Source: Verrucomicrobiota bacterium (lineage in GTDB: Bacteria; Verrucomicrobiota; Verrucomicrobiia; Chthoniobacterales; UBA10450). From it: a stretch of 5,543 nucleotides of DNA. The first letter of the stretch is position 1. Every line of letters begins with the position of its first letter. A program made the translations under genes and the position numbers. This document shows, one piece after another, positions 1 to 5,543 of the stretch. Location of the stretch: contig QHPZ01000099.1 in assembly GCA_003219225.1 (NCBI GenBank), forward strand, positions 909-6,451. Reading direction: 5' to 3'. Under the pieces are notes generated by a model. That model was given only the letters and a program-made list of their open reading frames with translations. It was not told the DNA's origin and did no database searches.

Positions 1-1
1 G

Positions 2-148
2 GCGCACGGCGGCTGGTCGGGGCGAGTCGATCGCGCGCCCAAGCAATTGCGCGGCTGGCTTGAGTTGCGCGACAAGATCATCGAATCGCAAGATCGACAT
101 GTGATCCGCCACGTCGCCGGCACAGAAGCTTTTCTCTTTCGCTTCTGA
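2..148 (+). CDS. C-terminal end of an unidentified protein (5' truncated by the window edge)
   Basis: An open frame enters from the left edge and gives 48 residues before a TGA at 146-148. The visible tail begins AHGGWSGRVD, has a charged, probably helical stretch around LELRDKIIESQD, and ends GTEAFLFRF. I do not recognise the family: no complete motif, signal peptide or membrane segment is visible. The composition is ordinary for the window and no internal start is needed, so it is probably the real end of a longer gene. It is co-directional with the exporter, with 97 bases between its stop and the exporter ATG. That gap is mostly repeat DNA, so co-transcription is possible but not shown. 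The adjacent frame that starts at base 1 closes at 61-63, which supports this frame choice. Confidence 0.6.
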   Translation, partial: AHGGWSGRVDRAPKQLRGWLELRDKIIESQDRHVIRHVAGTEAFLFRF

Positions 149-149
149 T

Positions 150-201
150 CTGTAGCCGGCGTCACCGACACCGTCGCCGCGACCAGCGATCGCGGCTACA
201 G
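150..201. repeat. 52-bp palindromic intergenic element with 9-bp inverted ends
   Basis: The ends CTGTAGCCG (150-158) and CGGCTACAG (193-201) are perfect inverted repeats. Inside are two further hairpins. GCCGCGA (176-182) pairs with TCGCGGC (190-196) around a 7-base loop. A weaker hairpin forms from GCCGGCGTC and GACACCGTC (7 of 9 positions pair). The element starts one base after the stop of the upstream gene and encodes nothing plausible. There is no T-run, so it is not a classical intrinsic terminator, but it could stabilise the 3' end of the mRNA as REP elements do. I associate similar sequences with verrucomicrobial genomes, from memory only. Confidence 0.6.
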
Positions 202-210
202 CATTGGCAT

Positions 211-240
211 GTTCGTGCCCATTCGTGTTCATTCGTGGTT
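211..240 (+). repeat. Three tandem 10-bp repeats directly upstream of the exporter start
   Basis: The three units GTTCGTGCCC, ATTCGTGTTC and ATTCGTGGTT share the core TTCGTG in exact 10-base register, about one helical turn apart. The last unit ends five bases before the ATG at 246, where a ribosome binding site would normally be, and no purine-rich Shine-Dalgarno is visible. It may be a dispersed intergenic repeat or a regulatory site with phased binding positions. The sequence alone does not separate these. Confidence 0.5.
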
Positions 241-245
241 CGCGA

Positions 246-2718
246 ATGAGAGTCAGCGATGTCATCGCCCGTGTTGTTACGCGCCAGCGCGCCCTCGTCT
301 GGTCCGGCGTGGTTGCGCTGGTTGTCATCTGTCTGGCCGTCTTGATCACGCGGATGGATCTGGATTCCGACGTGCTCAACATGTTGCCCGGCCGATTTGA
401 GTCGGTGCAAGGGCTGAAGATTTACGACCGCGAGTTCGAGCAGGCGCGCGAGCTCACGTTTGCGCTCGAGTGTCAGCCGCAGGACGTCGATAAACTCGAT
501 GAGTTCGCGCCCGTGTTTGCGCAGCGGCTCCGCGAGCAGCCGTGGTGCGAGCGCGTCCTCGCCGGTTCGCCGATCGAAACACCGGAAGGCATCCGGGATT
601 TGCAATCGATCGCCCTGCCGCTGCTCTTGAATCTGGAGCCCGCCGCGTTCGAGCAGACGATGTCGATGTTGCAGCCCGAAAAAATTCGCGATCGGCTTCA
701 CCGGTTGCGCCAGCAAATGGAAGCCGGCTCGCCGCGACCGCAGTTCGAGCTTGCATTCGATCCGCTCGGCTTAATCGGACCCGCGCTGAAACCATTCGCG
801 GAAAGTAACGCGCTGGAACAGGAACAACCGCTCACGTCGCCCGATCGCACGATGCGCGTTTTTCTTGTGGTCACGAATCAGCCGTCTCTCAGCGCGTTCG
901 AATGCCAGCGGTTGATGCGAAAGGTGAACGCGTTTCGCGCCGAAGCGCCCGCCAGGTTCGATGACGGCCCGCTCGAGGTGCTCGTGACCGGACGCGCCGC
1001 CTACGTTTCGGAGATTTCATTGAGCATGCGCTACGACATTCTCGCGACGCTCGGCACTTCTGTTGTGCTGGTGGGAACGATTTTCTTCATCGGGTTTCGC
1101 CGCTGGATCCCGCTGTTCGGGATGGCCTTTTCACTTCTTCTCTCCTGTTTAGTAGCGCTCGCGCTTGGCCTGCTCGTTTTTCATCGACTCGGCATGGTCG
1201 CAGTGGCGTTCTCCGCCATTCTCGTTGGGCTCGGCGTCGATTTCGCGATCCTGATCTTTGGGCGATATCAGCAGGCGCGCATCGACGGAGAACCTCATCG
1301 AGCGGCGATCGCCACTTCGGTCGCGAAACTCGGCCGCGCCGTGTTCTTCGGCGCGCTCACCACCGCAGTCGGTTTCATGGCGCTCATCCTCAGCGGCACG
1401 ATGGGCTTCTCGCAACTCGGTGTGCTGATCGCGATCGGAATTTTTTTCGCCGGGTTCTTCATGTGCACGATTTTGTTTGTTTTCATTGGCGAACGCCAGG
1501 CCCCGCCCCGCCACGATTGGCTGTTTGCACTGGTCAGAAAATATGTGCGCTGGAGCGTGCAGCGGCCGCGGCCGATGCTGATTGCCGCCGGCGCGATTCT
1601 GCTCGTCCTCAGCGCGATCGGGTTCTCGCCCGTGCCGCCGCTGCGGCTGGACGCGAGCACGCGCTCACTCGAACCGAAAAACAGTCGCGCCGGTGACGCG
1701 CTCCAGAGGATCTTGGGCAAAATGCCGGTGCGCTGGGAACCGGTGCTCGCGATTGTGCGCGGGCAAGATCGACAACAACTGCACGATCACTGGCAGAAAA
1801 TCTCCGCGCACTGGGCCGAGCTTAAAGCCGCGGCAAAAATCAAAAGTTTTTCTACGCCGGCCGCGCTCTGCCTGTCGCCAACAGTGATGGAGGCAAAGCG
1901 CGAGCGCTTGCGCGCACTCGATTTCCAAGCCGCGCGGCGGACATTCGGTGAAACACTAGACGCCGAAGGATTCAGTCGCGACGCATTCGCGCCGGCCTTC
2001 GAGTTGCTGGATAAATTGCAGCGCGCCGCCGCGCCGCCTACGCCGCTGCCTGATTGGCGCAATGAATTGCCGAAAAATTCGAGCTGGTGGTTTTTGATCG
2101 AGCGCTACTTCGCGCACGACCCGCTTCTTACGACAGGCTACGTGACCACGAACGAACGGATCGCGACGCGCGCACAAGCCGAAAGCCTCGCGCGCGATTT
2201 GCCGGTCGCAGCCGTGCCGATGATTCTGTCCGGCTGGAGTTACGCGCTGGCCGATCTCCTGCCGTGGTCGCGCCGGCAATTACTGATCATTAGCGCGCTC
2301 ATGGCTGTGTTCGACATTTCGTTGCTCGCCATTTTGTATCGCAATCTGCGTCTCTGGTTGATCCAAGTGCTCACGCTGGTGTTTGCCATCGGTGCGATGG
2401 TCGCGTCGATGAAACTGCTCCATATCGACTTGAATTTGCTCAATGTGCTCGCCTTCCGGCTCGTGCTCGCCATCGGCGTGGATTACGGCATCTACATCGT
2501 GCTCGTCTGGCAACGGACGACCGAAATTGAGCACGACGTTGCCGGTGTCGTGAAACCGGTCTTACTCGCGGGGCTGACTGCCGTAAGCGGCTTCGGCTCG
2601 TTAGGCATGGCGCGTAACCGCCTGCGCCATCGGGATTTTCTGGAGCTTGCTCGCGACGATCTTCTTCACCTTACCGGCGATGGCCGCGGCCGAACCGAAA
2701 CCGTGGCGCGCAGAGTAG
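246..2718 (+). CDS. MMPL/RND-family exporter, with a frameshift near its 3' end
   Basis: This is an inner-membrane RND-superfamily permease of the MMPL 'predicted exporter' type, a group that moves lipids and lipid-linked products using the proton gradient. Residues 1-791 are in one frame. TM1 lies at about 17-36 and a large periplasmic loop at about 37-260. A helix block at about 264-415 contains GLGVDFAILIFGRY (328-341). TM7 is at about 443-460, a second periplasmic loop at about 466-675, and a second block from 678 contains AIGVDYGIYIV (742-752). The paired 'G-V-D-[FY]' helices are the family hallmark. After ARN (codon ending at 2618) this frame turns into an Arg-rich non-membrane string, while the +1 frame gives CAIGIFWS then TIFFTLPAMAAAEPKPW and a TAG at 2716-2718, the expected last helix and tail. 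Intact length would be about 825 residues. I chose ATG 246 because a TTG start at 204 would translate the tandem repeat. No good ribosome binding site is seen. Confidence 0.88.
2619..2628 (+). other. Apparent frameshift site in the exporter gene
   Basis: Between AAC (2616-2618, Asn791) and ATC (2629-2631) there are ten bases, one more than a multiple of three. Upstream coding is in the frame of base 246 and downstream family-like coding is in the next frame. Adding two bases to the CGC-rich run (CTGCGCC to CTGCGCGCC) would give N-R-L-R-A-I-G, close to the usual RNPAL..IG run in this family. This may be a real mutation or an assembly error in GC-rich sequence. Confidence 0.75.
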
Positions 2719-2723
2719 TCGAC

Positions 2724-3458
2724 ATGTTGTTAGATCGACAATGTTTGGTAGGGCCGGAACGCCGGGCCGTCCGTCCGCGGCGCGCTCGGCGAGCGCGCCC
2801 TACCATTTTGGCGGCGCTGCTTCTTCTAATTCTCTTCACACCCGTCCGAGCGGAGCCGCTGTCGCAGAGCCAGATCACGGATCTTCTCGCGCGCATCCGG
2901 ACGGCTCGCGCAACGGCGCCGAGTGTGGAGGCAGATTTTCGCGAAGAGAAAACGCTGCGGCTGCTAAACAAACCGATCGTCAGCTCGGGCAAGATCTGGT
3001 TCCAGGCGCCGGACAAATTTCGGCGCGAAGTCCGGGGCAACGCACCCAGCCTGACCGTCAGCAACGGGCGCGAGCTCTGGATTTATTACCCGAATTTCAA
3101 ATCAGCCGAGCATTACTCGTTAGGCAAACGCTCGCCGATCGACGCGGCGATTGCGACGATGAACACCGCGTTGAACCTTGACAACGTGGAAAACACCTTC
3201 TCCATCAGTGGCGCGAAGATCGACAATCACTACGAGCTGACGCTGTCTCCGCGCGTTGCCGCGATGAAGCGCTTGTTTGAAAAATTCACTTTGCGACTGA
3301 ATCAGGATCTTTTCGCCGAGCGCACGGAGATGCTGCAGCCTAACGGCGAGCGCGTGGTCACGACTTACGCAAACCAGATGCGTGCGCCCGTGCCCGCGTC
3401 GCTGTTCGAATTCACTCCCCCGGCGGGAACCGAGATCACGACCCCATTTGGGCGATAA
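2724..3458 (+). CDS. LolA-like outer-membrane lipoprotein/lipid carrier protein (periplasmic)
   Basis: LolA-fold proteins shuttle acylated cargo across the periplasm in a hydrophobic half-barrel. From ATG 2724 the protein has 244 residues: an Arg-rich N region (1-27), a hydrophobic core (28-39, ILAALLLLILF) and a likely signal-peptidase site after VRA (43). The mature part is about 201 residues, near the family's usual size. LolA-like features include ADFREEKTLRLL (70-81), GKIWFQAPDKFRREV (89-103), GRELWIYYPNFKSAEHY (115-131) and a C-terminal FEFTPP (228-233). The start is five bases after the exporter's restored stop, so the two are probably translated together. A 60-bp palindromic element occupies codons 8-28. 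Without it the N-terminus reads MLLDRQCFLAALLLLILF, a normal signal peptide. TTG 2808 is an alternative start just after the element. The pairing with an MMPL permease suggests a dedicated lipid-export carrier rather than the housekeeping LolA (inference). Confidence 0.85.
   Translation: MLLDRQCLVGPERRAVRPRRARRARPTILAALLLLILFTPVRAEPLSQSQITDLLARIRTARATAPSVEADFREEKTLRLLNKPIVSSGKIWFQAPDKFRREVRGNAPSLTVSNGRELWIYYPNFKSAEHYSLGKRSPIDAAIATMNTALNLDNVENTFSISGAKIDNHYELTLSPRVAAMKRLFEKFTLRLNQDLFAERTEMLQPNGERVVTTYANQMRAPVPASLFEFTPPAGTEITTPFGR
2746..2805. repeat. 60-bp palindromic element lying in frame in the lolA-like signal peptide region
   Basis: The ends TGGTAGGGC (2746-2754) and GCCCTACCA (2797-2805) are perfect 9-bp inverted repeats. 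Inside is a strong hairpin, GGCGCGCTC (2779-2787) with GAGCGCGCC (2791-2799) around a GGC loop, plus a small CCGG/CCGG hairpin (2754-2757 with 2762-2765). Short T-runs flank both sides, too short to call a target duplication. The 60-base length keeps the reading frame, and translation adds an Arg-rich segment (PERRAVRPRRARRARP). It resembles palindromic repeats I recall from soil Verrucomicrobiota, unchecked. Confidence 0.65.
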
Positions 3459-3553
3459 AGTTGTCCGCATTGTCATGTAATGACAGCTGGCGAACCTGAT
3501 CGCGCTTGAGGCTCGACGACCATTGCTGGAGCTGCTATGACGGCGCTCGGTCA

Positions 3554-3886
3554 ATGAACAGGCGCTTGGCTACGTCAGGTTTTGCTGTCTGGTTGATTTT
3601 GGCCGGAACGGGAGCTGAATCGCAGCAGGAGCCGATCACTTCGCACATTCCGCGTGTCGACGTGGAATCGAACGCGATTTCCGAGATCGGCTACAGCAAC
3701 CGGCGGCACTGGTTGGAGATTAAATTCGCGAGCGGCTCCACCTATCGCTATCTCAATGTCCCGCCATCGGTTTACCGCGATGTCATGGCCACAGATTCCA
3801 AAGTCGGCTATTACGCTCGGTACATTAAGAACAATTATCAGTCCATGCGCGTCCGGCCGCGGGTCAAAGACGAAGCCGCGCGTTGA
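3554..3886 (+). CDS. Small exported KTSC-domain protein
   Basis: The 110-residue protein has a Sec-type signal peptide: MNRR, a hydrophobic stretch at about 5-20 (LATSGFAVWLILAGTG), and a polar AESQQ that could hold the cleavage site. A KTSC domain follows at about 35-96: VDVESNAISEIGYS, then LEIKFASG, the characteristic Y-x-Y motif as YRY (64-66), VPPSVYRDVM and a final YARYIKNNY. KTSC is named for the C-terminus of some lysyl-tRNA synthetases and also occurs as a stand-alone domain. RNA binding has been proposed but not shown, and a signal peptide argues against a cytoplasmic RNA role here. ATG 3554 is preferred over an in-frame ATG at 3506 because it begins the signal peptide directly, though its ribosome binding site is weak. 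It follows the LolA-like gene by 95 bases on the same strand and overlaps the next gene by four bases. Confidence 0.82.
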   Translation: MNRRLATSGFAVWLILAGTGAESQQEPITSHIPRVDVESNAISEIGYSNRRHWLEIKFASGSTYRYLNVPPSVYRDVMATDSKVGYYARYIKNNYQSMRVRPRVKDEAAR

Positions 3887-4182
3887 ACTTGCGCTGGCCG
3901 TGGAAGTTCGGCGAGCTTCGGCAAAAGCTCGTCCTCACCCCGAAAGAAAAGCGGGTCATCATTTTCATTCTTCTGGTGTTTGCCCTTGGTCTCGCAACCA
4001 AATGCTATCGCGAGAGCCATCGGCAGCCGCTGCAACCTCGCGATTCAAAGCACGGATTGCAGCAACAAGTTACGCCGGTGAGTTCGCCCGAAAAAAAGCA
4101 CACACGAGGACGCAAGCTGCGCAAGCCGTCCGCGACACCGACCATGCCGGCAAACTCGCCTTCTGGGTACAGCCCGCGTTAG
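3883..4182 (+). CDS. Small single-pass membrane protein of unknown function
   Basis: The protein has 99 residues with a TTG start inside TTGA, overlapping the TGA stop of the KTSC gene by four bases, a pattern typical of translational coupling. The N-terminal part is basic and amphipathic (WPWKFGELRQKLVLTPKEKR, 5-24). One transmembrane segment follows at about 25-39 (VIIFILLVFALGLAT), then a positively charged tail rich in Pro, Ser, Lys and Arg (40-99) that is probably disordered. A 'LTPKEKR plus hydrophobic helix' start resembles membrane anchors of ComEA-like and other secreted proteins, but no helix-hairpin-helix or other domain follows. Function is unknown. The main doubts are the non-ATG start and low-complexity tail. 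The hydrophobic helix directly after the basic segment and the coupling to the previous gene support it as real. Its TAG overlaps the stop of the convergent oxidoreductase gene. Confidence 0.62.
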   Translation: MNLRWPWKFGELRQKLVLTPKEKRVIIFILLVFALGLATKCYRESHRQPLQPRDSKHGLQQQVTPVSSPEKKHTRGRKLRKPSATPTMPANSPSGYSPR

Positions 4183-5543
4183 ACGATCGCCTGCAGCACC
4201 GCGCGCGCGGCGTTGTGCCCGGGAATGCCACTGACGGCCCCGCCGCGAAGCGCGCTGGAGCCGCAGAGGAAAACATTTTGCCAATCGGTCTCGACGCCCC
4301 AGGTGCCGACATCTTCTTTCCGGGTCGCAAACGGCCACGTGGGCGCGTCCTGAAAAATATTGCCGCGATACATGCCTAACGAGTCTTCGATATCGACCGG
4401 GCTCTTACTTTCGATGCAAAGACGGCCGTCGCGCCCGACGGCGAGGCACTCGGCGAGCGGTTCTTCCAGCCATCGGTCGATGCTGGCGAGGAATTTCTTT
4501 TCCGCTTGCTGTCGCATCGTCGCATTGTCCCGTGCGAATAAACTCCACGGCGCGTCCAGCCCGAACAGCGTCATCGTGTGAAAACCCTGTGCACGCAGTT
4601 CGGGCGCGAGAATGCTGTCGTCGGTGAGCGTGTGACAATAAACCTCGCACGGCGTTTTCTCCGGCAACCGACCTTTGGCCGCCTGATCATAGCTCGCGTT
4701 CATCTGCTCGTAACCTTCGTCGCTGTGAAAGGTGCCGCACCACGCCTGCTCCGCTGAATACTTCTTCGTTTTCAATTTGGGCAACCGGCGCAGCAGCATA
4801 TTGATCTTGAACACGCTGCCCTCGTCCACTCGCTCCGGCTGATACGGTTTGCCGCAATATCTGGCGAGAACGTTGCGACCGAAGTTCACGAGCAGAAAAC
4901 GCGACTCGACGCTTTGCTCTTTATCGTCTTGGCGAAAACGGACCGTTTTTGTTTTGCCGCGAACATCGACATCGACAAGATCGACATTGGTTAGGAACTC
5001 CGCGCCAGCCTTACGCGCGCACTGCTCCAGCTCGCGCGCAACCGCGCCCATCCCGCCGACTGGCACCTTCCATTCACCGGTCTTGTTCCCGATAAGGTGG
5101 TAAAGGAAACAGCGGTTCTGCACGAGTGAGGGATCGTGCGGATGAGTGAACACGCCGATTTTTCCATCGCTCAGCACGAGCCCGCGGAGCAGATCGTTGT
5201 GAAGATAGCGCTCGATGGCGCGGCCAAGCGGTTCCTCGGCGAGGCTGCGCCACGCTTCGCGCGAGATCTCGTCGCGATTGAATGGCCGAGCCATCTCCTC
5301 TTTTGCGACGAGGGGCTCGAGCATGCTCTCCCACGTGTGTTCGGCGAACACACGCGCGAGATTGTAAAAATTTTTCATCTGTTCGAACTCCGCGTCGCTG
5401 CCGGTAAGATCGACAATTGAGCGACGGCTCAGCTCTTCATCGACGTTGCTAATGAGCAGGCCGTCATCGCCTCGGTCATCCAGATAAGGCACAAAGTGCG
5501 CCGTTGCGCGGCGGCGCAGCTCCAGTTTCAGGTTCAGATCGCG
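4179..5543 (-). CDS. FAD-dependent oxidoreductase, phytoene-desaturase/PYROXD2-like (N-terminus beyond the window)
   Basis: Minus-strand frame, open from the right edge (5543) to a TAA at 4181-4179, giving 454 visible residues. A GTG at 5492 is internal, because family-like sequence continues upstream of it. The C-terminal half is diagnostic. VPVGGMGAVARELEQCARKAGAEF (160-183 of the visible part) is the substrate-domain stretch that precedes the second half of the FAD domain. YRGNIFQDAPTWPFA (392-406) matches the 'GGNIFHG' region of PYROXD2/CrtO-like enzymes. NVFLCGSSALRGGAVSGIPG and HNAARAVL (about 423-450) form the C-terminal FAD-binding motif. The N-terminal GxGxxG dinucleotide-binding loop is outside the window. 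Relatives dehydrogenate, saturate or isomerise polyenes such as carotenoids and retinol, but the substrate here cannot be read from sequence. It converges on the small membrane-protein gene with overlapping stops, so it is not in the exporter operon. Confidence 0.87.
   Translation of the reverse strand, partial: RDLNLKLELRRRATAHFVPYLDDRGDDGLLISNVDEELSRRSIVDLTGSDAEFEQMKNFYNLARVFAEHTWESMLEPLVAKEEMARPFNRDEISREAWRSLAEEPLGRAIERYLHNDLLRGLVLSDGKIGVFTHPHDPSLVQNRCFLYHLIGNKTGEWKVPVGGMGAVARELEQCARKAGAEFLTNVDLVDVDVRGKTKTVRFRQDDKEQSVESRFLLVNFGRNVLARYCGKPYQPERVDEGSVFKINMLLRRLPKLKTKKYSAEQAWCGTFHSDEGYEQMNASYDQAAKGRLPEKTPCEVYCHTLTDDSILAPELRAQGFHTMTLFGLDAPWSLFARDNATMRQQAEKKFLASIDRWLEEPLAECLAVGRDGRLCIESKSPVDIEDSLGMYRGNIFQDAPTWPFATRKEDVGTWGVETDWQNVFLCGSSALRGGAVSGIPGHNAARAVLQAIV

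Noticed and set aside
150..201. tRNA or structured small RNA in the upstream hairpin region
   Set aside because: There is no cloverleaf, T-loop or acceptor pattern. The structure is fully described as nested inverted repeats.
204..245. TTG at 204 as the exporter start
   Set aside because: The extra 14 residues are the translation of the tandem repeat. The ATG at 246 gives the usual short cytoplasmic N-terminus before TM1.
162..716. 184-codon minus-strand open frame opposite the exporter 5' end
   Set aside because: It is antisense to a well-supported permease and starts inside repeat DNA. The composition is typical of a complement-strand shadow and no motif is visible.
2724..2850. Twin-arginine (Tat) signal at the LolA-like N-terminus
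   Set aside because: Several RR pairs are present, but they come from the inserted repeat and none fits the S/T-R-R-x-F-L-K pattern. The Sec-like core is the simpler reading.
2741..3181. 146-codon plus-strand frame starting at ATG 2741 beside the palindromic element
   Set aside because: It overlaps the LolA-like gene in another frame and is Ala/Arg/Gly-rich with no signal or domain. The LolA frame explains the DNA.
3471..3485. TGTCAT-GTA-ATGACA hairpin shortly after the LolA-like stop, as a possible terminator or operator
   Set aside because: The stem is only 6 bp, AT-rich, and followed by no T-run. It could be a small regulator site, but nothing supports it.
3120..3554. 144-codon minus-strand open frame opposite the LolA-like gene
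   Set aside because: It is antisense to a clearly recognised LolA domain, with low-complexity Arg/His-rich content.
3654..4379. 241-codon plus-strand open frame
   Set aside because: It runs across the KTSC gene, the small membrane-protein gene and the end of the opposite-strand oxidoreductase. Its translation is Arg/Ala-rich with no domain and is a shadow of GC-rich coding DNA.

Overview
The window is GC-rich, densely coding DNA (GC judged by eye) from what looks like a Gram-negative bacterium, because it encodes an outer-membrane lipoprotein-carrier (LolA-type) protein beside an RND/MMPL exporter. The short palindromic elements at gene boundaries resemble dispersed repeats I associate with soil Verrucomicrobiota (Chthoniobacterales/Udaeobacter-like). 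That placement rests on memory, not a search, and is tentative.

Layout. Bases 2-148 hold the last 48 codons of an unidentified plus-strand gene. It is followed at once by a 52-bp palindromic repeat (150-201) and three 10-bp tandem repeats (211-240). An MMPL/RND-family exporter starts at 246 and should end at 2718. Its last transmembrane segment is in another frame from the rest, so there is a frameshift at about 2619-2628. A LolA-like periplasmic carrier follows (2724-3458). A 60-bp palindromic element (2746-2805) lies exactly in frame inside its signal-peptide region. Because of the frameshift, the exporter frame stays open through the element into lolA and gives an apparent 1,070-residue fusion from 246. 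I read this as two genes.

Next come a small exported KTSC-domain protein (3554-3886) and a translationally coupled 99-residue single-pass membrane protein with a TTG start (3883-4182). The latter's stop overlaps by four bases the stop of a convergent minus-strand FAD-dependent oxidoreductase of the phytoene-desaturase/PYROXD2 type. The oxidoreductase runs off the right edge, so its N-terminal FAD-binding region is outside the window.

How they may work together. An MMPL exporter next to a LolA-like carrier is known from aryl-polyene/flexirubin/xanthomonadin-type clusters, where the pair is thought to carry a lipid-linked product from the inner membrane to the outer membrane. A nearby desaturase-like flavoenzyme would fit a polyene or isoprenoid lipid pathway, but it is on the opposite strand and none of the biosynthetic core is in the window, so this is a hypothesis. 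I see no tRNA, rRNA, CRISPR array or transposase gene, and no convincing promoter. No gene-free stretch exceeds 300 bases.
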